A stretch of 64,000 bases of DNA, taken from the NCBI RefSeq assembly GCF_036884845.1, contig NZ_CP145732.1, positions 4,836,001 through 4,900,000 on the forward strand, read 5' to 3'. The stretch is from Pseudomonas sp. MAG733B (GTDB taxonomy: Bacteria > Pseudomonadota > Gammaproteobacteria > Pseudomonadales > Pseudomonadaceae). This document shows, in pieces, positions 34,160 to 42,478 of the stretch. The first letter of the stretch is position 1. Every line of letters starts with the position of its first letter. Both the position numbers and the translations under genes were made by a program. Under the pieces are notes generated by a model. That model was given only the letters and a program-made list of their open reading frames with translations, searched no databases and was not told the origin of the DNA.

Positions 34160-35109
34160 TCGTTGTGCAACACCGGTCGAGATTTTGGCACGACCTGCAA
34201 CTCGACCGGCTCACAAAGCAACGCACTGCAGCGCGAACGTAACCAGCGCTGGCCAGAGTCATCGTGCACCGCCGCGCGCCAGACCATTGAAAGCTCCGGT
34301 GCCGGCAGTTGCAACGGCGCCGGCTCGGCTCTCATTCCCGGCACAGACGCCATTGCCTTGGCCACGTAATCCGGCACGATGGCGAGCATGTCGCTTTGCG
34401 CCAGCAACCCCGGCAATGCACTGAACTGCGGGACGGTCAGCACCACTTTGCGTTGCCGGCCCAGCAGGTTCAAGGCATGGTCGGTGTCATCCGAGGCGCT
34501 GCCCACGGACGACACCACCACATGCGGGCGCCGACAGAACTCGTCCAGGCCCAACGGACCGGGTCGGGTGTCAAACCGCAGCAGCATTGGCCGGATCGGC
34601 CGCAAGCCTTTGCGTCGGGCATTCGCCGGCAGGTCGAGGGTATGGCTGATGCCTACTGAGATGTCGCCGTTAACCAGCCTTTGCGACATCTGCTGCTGAT
34701 CGACCCGATGCACAATCAACTTGATGTTCGGCGCCTCGACCCGCAGTTGCCGTAACAGCCGCGGCAGCAACGCGTACTCGACATCATCAGACAGGCCGAC
34801 GTGAAAGGTCGCCTCGCTGGTGCGCGGGTCGAACGATTGGCAACGGCTCAACGCGGCGGCGATGCCATCCAGCGCCGGTGCCAGGTTGGCGAAGATTTCC
34901 TCGGCCCGTGCGGTGGGCTCCATCAATCGCCCGCACCGTATGAACAACGGATCATCGAATAGCACGCGCAAACGGCCCAGGGCACCGCTGATGGTGGGCT
35001 GCCCCAGGAACAGCTTTTCGCCGACGCGGCTGACATTTCGCTCATGCATCATCGTCTCGAAAACCACCAGCAGGTGGATATCGGCACGACGCAGGTCATT
35101 TCTGTTCAT
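34135..35109 (-). CDS. LysR-family transcriptional regulator
   Basis: 324 residues: N-terminal winged helix MNRNDLRRADIHLLVVFETM, then MHERNVSRVGEKLFLGQPTI and SGALGRLRVLFDDPLF (the NodD/LeuO-like subgroup), followed by a type 2 periplasmic-like ligand domain (about 95-300). ATG 35109 fits the family start; the frame reaches 35214 and the ribosome-binding site is weak. Its neighbour across the 312-bp gap is the PAS histidine kinase on the other strand. The ligand is unknown. Confidence 0.88.
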   Translation of the reverse strand: MNRNDLRRADIHLLVVFETMMHERNVSRVGEKLFLGQPTISGALGRLRVLFDDPLFIRCGRLMEPTARAEEIFANLAPALDGIAAALSRCQSFDPRTSEATFHVGLSDDVEYALLPRLLRQLRVEAPNIKLIVHRVDQQQMSQRLVNGDISVGISHTLDLPANARRKGLRPIRPMLLRFDTRPGPLGLDEFCRRPHVVVSSVGSASDDTDHALNLLGRQRKVVLTVPQFSALPGLLAQSDMLAIVPDYVAKAMASVPGMRAEPAPLQLPAPELSMVWRAAVHDDSGQRWLRSRCSALLCEPVELQVVPKSRPVLHNDQALLAAR

Positions 35110-35421
35110 GAGGTTCGCTACCCGGCACGCGGCCATTTGAGTTCGGGAAGGTGCCTGAACAGGGTATGGCGGCGGGGGCAAAAGGTCTGTCGTACCTGCG
35201 GACAGCGCGATCATGCATTAGGTGAGTGCGTTGATACTTCCGTATAACGCCCGCAAAAAAAACTTATTCCAATTAAGCACTTCCGCGACTTTTCTACTGA
35301 AGCGCGATTCGCCGCCATGGCAGTTTTTTCGGGTTTTTTGTCCTAACGGGGTGCGAGCCCGTGCTTCTAGGATACTGAACCGATTCTCCGCCCCCAGCCC
35401 GAACAAACCACCGAGGCGCGC
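35110..35421. other. Intergenic region between LysR gene and histidine kinase 1
   Basis: 312 bp with no convincing gene. It carries an AT-rich tract (AAAAAAAACTTATTCCAATTA near 35256, given here in shortened form AAAACTTATTCC) and ATACTTCCGTAT at 35234-35245, which keeps the ATAC/GTAT arms of the window's palindrome motif but not its centre. Promoters for both divergent genes must be here, but I cannot place them. Confidence 0.4.
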
Positions 35422-36975
35422 ATGATCGAAATCCCCAAAAAAAAGCCTGCCAACGCATGCAGCGCGTCCGCCTCTGCAAAAGGAACCTACAGCAAGATGC
35501 TGTACAACTCAGGACAAAGGGCCTCTCGTCACTTGCTCGGCCTCAACCTCAAGCCGTTGGAAAACCTGTTGGTGTGGCTGATGGGATTGGTCGTGGCGTG
35601 CGGGATCCTGATCAACACCGAAACCCAATCCGACCTCACTACCACCACGCTCTACATCGCGTTGTTGCTGATGGCGATCAACCTGTTGTCGATCAGCGCC
35701 GTGATCGTGGTCGCGTTGTTCTGCATGTTGGTGCTGACGTCGATGTGCCTGTATCACGGCGGATTCAGCCGCTGGGACTCGGTCACGGACTTGCTGCGCA
35801 GCTTGACCGTGTTGGCGGCGATCATTTTCCTGGCGCTGCGCAGCAAACGGGTCTCCGACAACCTGCGCCACAAGGAAGTCTACATGGTCGGTGCGCAGCG
35901 CCTGACCCAGACAGCGTGCTTCGGCTTTCGCGCGGACCTTGGGAAAATGGGCTGGTCGGAGCAGGCGGCACGGATACTCGAATACCCGGCGGGCGCACCT
36001 TCCTCGGTGGACTTGTTCCTGGCGCGAACCCACCCCGATGACCTGCCGCTGGTGCTGGCCGGTTTTGACAAGGCTGCCCGCCATGCAACCTTGATCGAGG
36101 TCAAACACCGGTTGCTGATGCCTGACGGGCGCATCAAGTATTTGCACATGTTCGCCACCCCGCTCGGCAGCTTTGAGTACCTGGGCGCACTGATGGACGT
36201 GACCGCCAGCAAACTGGCCGAAGAAGCACTGTGTCGCGCCCAGACCCAATTGGCCCATGTCACCCGCGTGACGACGTTGGGCGAACTGGCCGCCTCCATC
36301 GCCCATGAAGTCAATCAACCGCTGGCGGCGATCACCAGCAGTGCCGAAGCCTGCCGCAATTGGCTCGGCCACCCGCAACCCGATGTATACGAAGTACGCC
36401 AGTCACTCGAACGGATCATCGCCAGTTCCAACCGGGCCAGCGAGATCACCCACCGCGTCAGGGCCTTGTCGCGCAAATGCGGCCCGCTGCGCCAGAACGA
36501 ATCACTCAACGACATCGTCAGCGAGACCCTGAGCCTGGTTCGCTATGAGTTGGCGCATCACAAGATCACCCCGAAAATCGAGCTGACCGCGTTCGGCGGC
36601 CAGGTCAGCGCCGACCGCGTGCAATTGCAGCAAGTGATCATCAACCTGATCATCAATGCTTGCCAGGCCATGGACGCGGTCAGCCCTGGCGAGCGGGCGC
36701 TGTGCATCCGCACCAGGGTGAAGGACAACGAAGCAGTTCTCGAAGTGGCCGATCAAGGCCCCGGCATTCCCGCCGAAGTCTTGCCGCAATTGTTCACGCC
36801 ATTTTTCACCACCAAGGCAAACGGCCTCGGCATGGGCCTTTCCATTTGCCGTTCGATCATCGATTTCCACGAAGGGCGGATCTGGGCCACCAGCACAAGC
36901 GGCCAGGGCAGCTCGTTCCTGTTTGCCCTGCCGATACGCGTTGCCAACGATCAAGGTTTCGCAGCGGCCATTTAA
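35422..36975 (+). CDS. Membrane PAS histidine kinase 1 (FixL-like)
   Basis: 517 residues: about four transmembrane helices (residues 45-155), a PAS-like domain (about 170-265, HPDDLPLVLAGFDKAARHAT and LLMPDGRIKYLHMFATPLG), HisKA with TLGELAASIAHEVNQPLAAI, His near 293, and HATPase with IINLIINACQAM, ADQGPGIP and GLGMGLSICRSI. All kinase motifs are intact; no heme-binding evidence in the PAS. It is 104 bp upstream of the FixJ-like regulator, its obvious partner. A paralog lies at 40237. GAGG is 5 nt before ATG 35422. Confidence 0.9.
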   Translation: MIEIPKKKPANACSASASAKGTYSKMLYNSGQRASRHLLGLNLKPLENLLVWLMGLVVACGILINTETQSDLTTTTLYIALLLMAINLLSISAVIVVALFCMLVLTSMCLYHGGFSRWDSVTDLLRSLTVLAAIIFLALRSKRVSDNLRHKEVYMVGAQRLTQTACFGFRADLGKMGWSEQAARILEYPAGAPSSVDLFLARTHPDDLPLVLAGFDKAARHATLIEVKHRLLMPDGRIKYLHMFATPLGSFEYLGALMDVTASKLAEEALCRAQTQLAHVTRVTTLGELAASIAHEVNQPLAAITSSAEACRNWLGHPQPDVYEVRQSLERIIASSNRASEITHRVRALSRKCGPLRQNESLNDIVSETLSLVRYELAHHKITPKIELTAFGGQVSADRVQLQQVIINLIINACQAMDAVSPGERALCIRTRVKDNEAVLEVADQGPGIPAEVLPQLFTPFFTTKANGLGMGLSICRSIIDFHEGRIWATSTSGQGSSFLFALPIRVANDQGFAAAI

Positions 36976-36988
36976 TACACAGGTATGA
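36972..36988 (+). promoter_or_regulatory. ATACCYAGGTAT-type site upstream of FixJ-like gene
   Basis: TTAATACACAGGTATGA, starting within the kinase stop codon and 92 bp before the FixJ-like start. GGCTGAC follows at 37002, as it does after the sites at 38248 and 44092. The 12-bp core ATACACAGGTAT is identical to the minus-strand site upstream of the cytochrome c gene. Confidence 0.6.
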
Positions 36989-37079
36989 GTGCCGCCTGCC
37001 CGGCTGACAATTAATGTAGCGCCCCTCGCCAGGAACACAGCGCCGGGCGGTTGCGCGTCCAACCCTTTGGAAACCAGCA

Positions 37080-37733
37080 ATGAACGAACAACATCCGCTC
37101 AACAAGATCACGCAGAACGAGTCCATGGTTTTCATCGTTGATGACGATGCGCCGCTGCGCGAATCCCTCGGCAGCCTGTTGCGTTCCATCGGCCTGCGGG
37201 TCGAGTTGTTCGGTTCGGTCGCCGAGTTCATGAAGTACCAGCGTCCGGACACGGTCAGTTGCCTGGTGCTGGATGTGAGGCTGCAAGGCAGCAGTGGCCT
37301 GGACTTTCAAAACGAACTCGCCGCCGCCGGCATCAACGTGCCCATCGTGTTCATCACCGGGCACGGCGACATCGCCATGACCGTGCGGGCAATGAAAGCC
37401 GGAGCAGTGGATTTCCTGACCAAACCCTTTCGCGAACAGGACCTGATCGATGCGGTGTGCGCCGCCCATAGCCGGGACAAACAGCGACGCGAGTCAGAAC
37501 GGCATGCCGATGAATTGCGCTCACGTCACCAGACCCTGAGCGCGCGGGAACAAACGGTCATGGCGCTGGCCGCCTCGGGTTTGATGAATAAACAGATTGC
37601 CGGTGAAATCGGCTTGAGCGAAATCACCGTAAAAATCCATCGCGGCCAGGCCATGCGCAAAATGGGTGCGCGTTCGTTTGCCGATCTGGTGCGCATGTCT
37701 GAGGTGATCTCGGCCCAGCCAGTAATCAGGTGA
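37080..37733 (+). CDS. FixJ-like response regulator with LuxR-type HTH
   Basis: 217 residues: receiver (VFIVDDDAPLRESLGSLLRS, phosphoacceptor Asp65 in LVLDVRLQGSSGLDF, FITGHGDIAMTV, KPFREQDLID) and LuxR-type HTH (LSAREQTVMALAASGLMNKQ, IAGEIGLSEITVKIHRGQAM, about 150-205). Near-paralog of the regulator at 16549. It follows histidine kinase 1 and precedes a receiver-only gene, forming a kinase-regulator-receiver set. GGAAA lies about 7 nt upstream of ATG 37080. It is the best candidate to bind the palindromes described here (inference). Confidence 0.92.
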   Translation: MNEQHPLNKITQNESMVFIVDDDAPLRESLGSLLRSIGLRVELFGSVAEFMKYQRPDTVSCLVLDVRLQGSSGLDFQNELAAAGINVPIVFITGHGDIAMTVRAMKAGAVDFLTKPFREQDLIDAVCAAHSRDKQRRESERHADELRSRHQTLSAREQTVMALAASGLMNKQIAGEIGLSEITVKIHRGQAMRKMGARSFADLVRMSEVISAQPVIR

Positions 37734-37734
37734 C

Positions 37735-37790
37735 TATACCCACGTATACTGTGCGCCCTTTCAGGACGGCGTATCTTGCAAGGATGGCGC
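37735..37790 (+). promoter_or_regulatory. Palindrome plus CGTATCTTG promoter, receiver gene 2
   Basis: TATACCCACGTATACT at 37735-37750, then 19 bp, then CGTATCTTGCAAGGATGGCG from 37770. It starts 1 bp after the FixJ-like stop, so the receiver gene has its own promoter. Same layout as 22729 and 44831. Confidence 0.7.
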
Positions 37791-37832
37791 AGAGCCTATT
37801 TAGTGCTCTGTGCTACCAGGCAGGACACCACT

Positions 37833-38207
37833 ATGTGCAATAAGGCAATGATTGCCGTTGTCGATAACGATGAATCCGTTCGAATGGCGCTGGACAGTTT
37901 ATTGCGATCCTATGGTTATACGGTGCGAACCTACGAAGGCGCGCATGAGTTTCTCTTCTCCGATCGCCCGCTTAATACGTCCTGTTTGATCTCCGACATA
38001 CAAATGCCGGAAATGGACGGCATCACCATGTATGAAGAGTTGGTGGCCAAAGGCATTCATATCCCGGTGATTTTCATAACCGGGAACCCCTACGCGCAGC
38101 GCCCGCCGCGCACCGGCGCCATGAAACCCATTGCCTTTTTCCCCAAGCCTTTCTCCACCGAAAAGTTGCTCGCCTGTATCGAAACGGTCCTTAACCGACG
38201 CAACTAA
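37833..38207 (+). CDS. Receiver-only response regulator 2
   Basis: 124 residues, a lone receiver: VVDNDESVRMALDSLLRSYG, Asp55 in CLISDIQMPEMDG, FITGNPYAQ and Lys105 in FFPKPFSTEKLL. One acidic-pocket residue is Asn (DND rather than DDD), the only such change among the three paralogs. No output domain. AGGA is 7 nt before ATG 37833; the frame starts at 37776. Closest relative in the window is the receiver at 44927 (shared LDSLLRSYGYTV.TY and CLISDIQMP). Confidence 0.87.
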   Translation: MCNKAMIAVVDNDESVRMALDSLLRSYGYTVRTYEGAHEFLFSDRPLNTSCLISDIQMPEMDGITMYEELVAKGIHIPVIFITGNPYAQRPPRTGAMKPIAFFPKPFSTEKLLACIETVLNRRN

Positions 38208-38247
38208 CATCTGCCGATTCAAGCAACTAACACCTTGGTATAGCCCG

Positions 38248-38265
38248 TTAATACCTAGTCATACT
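38248..38265 (+). promoter_or_regulatory. ATACCYAGGTAT-type site upstream of NDH-2-like gene
   Basis: TTAATACCTAGTCATACT followed 2 bp later by GGCTGACCCTATGTAGCAG, about 180 bp before the NDH-2-like start. The site at 44092 shows the same TTAATACCYAG then GGCTGACCC at the same distance. Confidence 0.6.
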
Positions 38266-38443
38266 TCGGCTGACCCTATGTAGCAGTGTCAGATCCAGAC
38301 CCCTCGAATAACATCTGTTCCAGATCAAGCCGAACCCGACTGTTTAGTGATGCCTTCTTGCGTCGCAAATGGTCAACCGCCGCGATGGCGCTTACATCGC
38401 ACATTCTTTTTTACGCCCTCGATTGTTCTTCAGGAGCTAAACA

Positions 38444-39646
38444 ATGAAACAGCAAATTTTGATTATTGGTGCAGGGTTCGGTGGGGTCTGGAGCGCATTG
38501 AGCGCCGCCCGTCTGCTGGACAAGCACGATCGAAATGACGTCGAGATCACCGTGTTGGCTCCTCAGGCCGAACTGCGCATCCGCCCGCGTTTCTACGAGC
38601 CTGACGTGCATACCATGAAGGCACCGTTGAACGATTTGTTCGACGCGGTGGGCGTGAAATTCGTCAAAGGCTCGGCCGAGATCATCGACGAGAAAAGCAA
38701 AACCGTCAGCTACATCAACGCCGCGGGCATTGAGGGCAAGCTGAGCTACGATCGCCTGGTGCTGGCCGCCGGCAGCAAGCTGCAGCGTCCACCCGTTGAA
38801 GGCATGCTGGAACATGCGTTCGACGTCGACGAGATCGAATCGGCCAGCCGCCTGGAAGCCCACATCAAATCGCTGAAAGACAAACCGGACAGCACCGCCC
38901 GCAACACCGTGGTGGTGGCCGGCGGTGGTTTCACCGGCATCGAGACCGCCACCGAAATGCCGGCGCGCCTGCGTGCCGTGCTCGGTGAAAACGCCGACAT
39001 CCGCGTGATCGTGGTCGAACGCTCACCGAAAATCGGATCAGCCCTGGGCGAAGGCATCAGTCCATCCATCGTCGAGGCTTCGGAGTATCTGGGCATCGAA
39101 TGGGTTGTCGGCGCCACCGTTGCCTCGGTCGATGCCAACGGCGTCACCCTCGCCGACGGTCGTCGCATCGAATCCAACACCGTGATCTGGACCGTCGGTT
39201 TCCGCGCCCACTCGCTGACCGAGCAAGTGCAAGGCACCCGCGATCATCAGGGCCGCCTGCATGTTGATCAGAACCTGAAAGTACGCGGTCACGCCGATGT
39301 CTACGCCTCCGGCGATGTGGCTTACGCCGCGACCGATGACCTGGGCAACTTCGCGGCGATGTCCTGCCAGCATGCGATTGCCCTGGGCCGTTATGCCGGC
39401 AACAACGTTGCCGCCGAGCTGCTGGGCGTCGAGCCGATGGCCTACAGCCAACCCAAGTACGTCACCTGCCTGGACCTGGGCGCCTGGGGCGCGGTGTTCA
39501 CCGAAGGTTGGGATCGCCAGGTGAAACTGGTGAAAAAGGAAGCCAAGGACCTCAAGACCCAGATCAACACCGTGTGGATCTATCCGCCGGCGGCTGATCG
39601 TGCCACCGCATTGGCGGCAGCCGACCCGCTGATTCCGGTGGCCTGA
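38444..39646 (+). CDS. NDH-2-like NAD(P)/FAD-dependent oxidoreductase
   Basis: 400 residues: FAD-binding motif ILIIGAGFGGVWSAL at residues 5-19, NAD(P)-binding VVVAGGGFTGIETATEM about 155-171, and the second FAD motif GHADVYASGDVAYA about 283-296. This is the layout of type II NADH:quinone dehydrogenases, single-subunit, non-pumping enzymes on the inner face of the membrane; no C-terminal amphipathic anchor is obvious. AGGAG lies 7 nt before ATG 38444. The palindrome upstream suggests control by the FixJ-like system. Closely related sulfide:quinone oxidoreductases are an alternative, but their Cys pair is not seen. Confidence 0.85.
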   Translation: MKQQILIIGAGFGGVWSALSAARLLDKHDRNDVEITVLAPQAELRIRPRFYEPDVHTMKAPLNDLFDAVGVKFVKGSAEIIDEKSKTVSYINAAGIEGKLSYDRLVLAAGSKLQRPPVEGMLEHAFDVDEIESASRLEAHIKSLKDKPDSTARNTVVVAGGGFTGIETATEMPARLRAVLGENADIRVIVVERSPKIGSALGEGISPSIVEASEYLGIEWVVGATVASVDANGVTLADGRRIESNTVIWTVGFRAHSLTEQVQGTRDHQGRLHVDQNLKVRGHADVYASGDVAYAATDDLGNFAAMSCQHAIALGRYAGNNVAAELLGVEPMAYSQPKYVTCLDLGAWGAVFTEGWDRQVKLVKKEAKDLKTQINTVWIYPPAADRATALAAADPLIPVA

Positions 39647-39658
39647 AGACGACGGATG

Positions 39659-39679
39659 CGGCCGTGAATGCCACGGCCG
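39659..39679 (+). other. Intercistronic hairpin
   Basis: CGGCCGTG-AATGC-CACGGCCG, a perfect 8-bp stem, between the NDH-2-like stop and the next gene. No T-run follows, so it may be an RNA-stability or pausing hairpin rather than a terminator. Confidence 0.5.
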
Positions 39680-39706
39680 TGACACTTCAAAACGGAGGTG
39701 ATCGAA

Positions 39707-39967
39707 ATGTATGGTTTTTTTGAGCATCCGTATCAGGTTTTGAAGTTGTCCCACGCCATGCTCATCGGCGGACTGATCGCGTTAGTGGTCGGGGCGATTC
39801 TGGCCTACGGCCTGGATCAATACCTGTCGCTGCCCAGCGTGGTGATGGCCCATGCCATGACGATTCTTGGCCCGACGGCCATCAAGCTCGGTTATGTGAT
39901 GCGCCTGCTGACGCTGCATCGCCTGCGGCGCCAGCAAGTCATCGATTCGCCTGGCCTTGCCAGGTGA
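39707..39967 (+). CDS. Small two-helix membrane protein (PpyR-like)
   Basis: 86 residues: MYGFFEHPYQVLKLSHAMLI leads into two hydrophobic helices, LIGGLIALVVGAILAYGL and VVMAHAMTILGPTAIKLGYV, and a basic tail MRLLTLHRLRRQQ. The HP.xVL.LSH...G and ILGP.xIK.GYVMRL pattern recalls the Pseudomonas small membrane protein called PpyR, a recollection I cannot verify here. ATG 39707 has a strong GGAGGTG 6 nt upstream; a GTG at 39698 is in frame. It lies 60 bp after the NDH-2-like gene and probably shares its transcript; a terminator follows. Confidence 0.7.
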   Translation: MYGFFEHPYQVLKLSHAMLIGGLIALVVGAILAYGLDQYLSLPSVVMAHAMTILGPTAIKLGYVMRLLTLHRLRRQQVIDSPGLAR

Positions 39968-40030
39968 TGTGAAGCTCAACGCCTGTATCCCGGACAGCCC
40001 ACTCCTTGCTGGCCCGGGACATTTCCCAAG

Positions 40031-40064
40031 CGCCCGCCACTGGTTTTTCTGGCGGGCGTTTTTT
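40031..40064 (+). terminator. Intrinsic terminator
   Basis: CGCCCGCCA-N10-TGGCGGGCG hairpin followed by TTTTTTC, 63 bp after the small membrane protein. It closes the NDH-2-like transcript. Confidence 0.9.
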
Positions 40065-40236
40065 CTCAAGCCGGATCGACCCGACATCGCGCTAAACATT
40101 TGCTCCAAAGGATGGATGACCAGCCCGTTTCAGCAGCGCTTTTGCACCACAACACCAACACCCCTCACAAAGAGTTTGCCCGGCATTACCGATGCCTTGC
40201 GAGTTGCCGTTCGATAGCAAAAATCCGGAAGAACAA

Positions 40237-41691
40237 ATGTCTATCATTAAACGTTGCAAGAAACTTTTTATGTCAGATGCCGTCGCCTGGCTGGCCGCCA
40301 TTGCAGCGGGATGCATGATCTTCATTACCAACGCCTATCTCGACCTCGATGTGGCTCCGACACTGTTCTACATCACCCTGGTGTTCATGTCGGCGAACTT
40401 CTTTCCTGTTCCTGTCTTCCTTGCCGTCGCCCTGGGTTGCGTGGCCATTCTGACCGCCACTTTTATTGCCGACGCAGGCTATCGTGATCACCGGTTGATC
40501 GCCGGATTCGTGCGCTGCCTGATTGCCTTGACCACCATTACCCTGCTGGCCCTGCGCAGCAAACGCGCGACCAACACGTTGCGCCGCAAAGAGGCGTTCT
40601 TCCTGGGCGCACAAAAACTCAGTCACACCGGCAGTGTCGGCTTCACCATCAATGACGAAGTCATCGTTTCGTGGTCGGACGAAGCTTCGCGCATTTTCGA
40701 ATACCCGCTGGACGAAACACCGACGCTGGCGATGGTCCGGGGACGCACTCATCCCGATGACCTGGCGATTTTCGATAGTGTTCTGGAGCAGGCCGCGCGC
40801 CAGCAAAGCCTGATCGAAGTGGAACATCGGCTGGTCATGCCGGATGGCCGGATCAAGTACGTGCAGATGATCGCCAACCCGTTGTTCAAGAATGGCCGGC
40901 GCATTGAATACGTTGGCGCGTTGATGGACGTGACGGCGTCCAGACAATCCGAAGAAGCACTGTTTCACTCCCAGGCGCAACTCGCGCACGTGACGCGGGT
41001 GACGTCCATGGGCGAACTCGCGGCGTCCATCGCCCATGAAATCAATCAACCTCTGGCGGCGGTGATCACTAGCGGGGAGTCCTGCAAACGCTGGATCAAT
41101 CGCCCTGAACCGAACCTCGAAGAAGCACGCCGTTCACTGGACCGGATCATTCAAAACTCGGCCCGGGTTTCCGATGTCATCGCCTGTATCAGGGCGCTGT
41201 CGCGTCAAAGTGAAGTGCAGCGCAAGGCAGAAGCGTTCGACGACATCGTCAGTGACTCACTGACGCTCATGCAACATGACATAGGCAACCACCAGGTCCG
41301 CCCACACTCACAATTGGACGCTCCCGGCGCGCATATCAAGGGCGATCGGATTCAACTGCAGCAAGTCATCATCAACCTGATCATCAATGCCTGCCAGGCC
41401 ATGGCCAATGTGCATGACCGCACTCGAACGCTACGGATTCAGACCTCCGTGCAGGACAACGAGGCGGTGCTCGAAATCGCCGACTCCGGCACCGGCATTG
41501 ACCAAGACATTCTCCCATCGCTCTTCGATCCGTTCTTTACCACCAAACCCACCGGCCTGGGGATGGGCCTCTCGATCTGTCGCTCGATCATCGAGTTCCA
41601 CGGCGGGCGCATCTGGGTCAGCAGCACCGTGGGCGTCGGCACACAGTTCCTCTTTGCAATTCCGCTGACCACCCTGAGACACGATGAATAA
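40237..41691 (+). CDS. Membrane PAS histidine kinase 2 (paralog of kinase 1)
   Basis: 484 residues with the same plan as the kinase at 35422: about four transmembrane helices (15-120), PAS (HPDDLAIFDSVLEQAARQQS, VMPDGRIKYVQMIANPL), HisKA (SMGELAASIAHEINQPLAAV) and HATPase (IINLIINACQAM, ADSGTGID, GLGMGLSICRSI). Long stretches match kinase 1 (MDVTAS, LFHSQAQLAHVTRVTSMGE against LCRAQTQLAHVTRVTTLGE), so it is a duplication. No regulator gene follows; it is orphan and may feed the FixJ-like protein or the receivers. GGAAG is 6 nt before ATG 40237; the frame opens at 40192. Confidence 0.9.
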   Translation: MSIIKRCKKLFMSDAVAWLAAIAAGCMIFITNAYLDLDVAPTLFYITLVFMSANFFPVPVFLAVALGCVAILTATFIADAGYRDHRLIAGFVRCLIALTTITLLALRSKRATNTLRRKEAFFLGAQKLSHTGSVGFTINDEVIVSWSDEASRIFEYPLDETPTLAMVRGRTHPDDLAIFDSVLEQAARQQSLIEVEHRLVMPDGRIKYVQMIANPLFKNGRRIEYVGALMDVTASRQSEEALFHSQAQLAHVTRVTSMGELAASIAHEINQPLAAVITSGESCKRWINRPEPNLEEARRSLDRIIQNSARVSDVIACIRALSRQSEVQRKAEAFDDIVSDSLTLMQHDIGNHQVRPHSQLDAPGAHIKGDRIQLQQVIINLIINACQAMANVHDRTRTLRIQTSVQDNEAVLEIADSGTGIDQDILPSLFDPFFTTKPTGLGMGLSICRSIIEFHGGRIWVSSTVGVGTQFLFAIPLTTLRHDE

Positions 41692-41739
41692 CCCTCATCC
41701 ACACCTGATGCCGCTACGCGGCGACACGGAGATCAAGCA

Positions 41740-42447
41740 GTGTCCATCGATGAACTGAACCACCGCTCTGAACACCAAAACCCTGCGCACGCGCAACCGC
41801 GCACCGTCATCTTCGTGGCGTATCCGCAAATGGGTTTGCTGGACTTGACCGGTGCCCAGACCGTTTTCTGGGCGGCAACCCGTAGCCTGGCTGAACTCGG
41901 TTTGCCGGGTTATGACTTGCACACGGCCAGTCTGGACGGCGGGCCGATCCGCACCGGCGAAGGTCTGGTGGTGGAAACCCGGCGCCTGAGTGAACTGGCC
42001 GATAGTCCACCTGATACGTTGATCGTTCCCGGCTCGCCACACATGCGCCAGGTCATGGCCGACAGCGCGCCGCTGGTGGACTGGCTACGCGTCGCTGCCG
42101 GCACGGCCAGGCGCACCACATCGGTGTGCAGCGGTTCGTTTTTCCTGGCCCGCGCGGGTTTGCTCGATGGCCTGCGTGTGGCGACTCACTGGCTGATGGC
42201 CGACATGTTCGAGCGGATGTTCCCGCAGGTGGAGCTCGACCGCGAGGCGATTTTCGTCCAGCAAGGCTCGGTGTGGACATCCGCCGGGGTCAGTGCCGGG
42301 ATCGATCTGGCGCTGGCGATGGTCGAGGCCGACAACGGTCGAGAGGTAGCGATGCAGGTCGCCCGGCGCATGGTGGTGTACTACCGTCGCCCGGACAATC
42401 AGGAGCAATGGAGCCCGCTGTTGCAGTCGCAATATCCGGCCGCCTGA
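41740..42447 (+). CDS. Stand-alone DJ-1/PfpI domain protein, GTG start
   Basis: 235 residues: TVIFVAYPQMGLLDLTGAQT, LIVPGSPHMRQVMADSAPLV and the elbow TTSVCSGSFFLARAGLLDGL with the reactive Cys, then ATHWLMADMF and AGVSAGIDLALAMVE. This is the N-terminal half of GlxA-type regulators. The C-terminus RRMVVYYRRPDNQEQWSPLL stops just where the AraC HTH would begin. Isonitrile hydratase-like enzymes also have this form. GTG 41740 was chosen for GGAG 8 nt upstream. It lies 48 bp after histidine kinase 2 on the same strand. Confidence 0.83.
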   Translation: MSIDELNHRSEHQNPAHAQPRTVIFVAYPQMGLLDLTGAQTVFWAATRSLAELGLPGYDLHTASLDGGPIRTGEGLVVETRRLSELADSPPDTLIVPGSPHMRQVMADSAPLVDWLRVAAGTARRTTSVCSGSFFLARAGLLDGLRVATHWLMADMFERMFPQVELDREAIFVQQGSVWTSAGVSAGIDLALAMVEADNGREVAMQVARRMVVYYRRPDNQEQWSPLLQSQYPAA

Positions 42448-42453
42448 TCCGCA

Positions 42454-42474
42454 GGCCTTGCATCGGGCAAGGCC
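42454..42474. terminator. Hairpin between convergent genes
   Basis: GGCCTTGC-ATCGG-GCAAGGCC, a perfect 8-bp stem, in the 31-bp gap between the DJ-1 gene and the convergent channel gene. No clear T-run on either side, so terminator function is uncertain. Confidence 0.45.
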
Positions 42475-42478
42475 GCGT

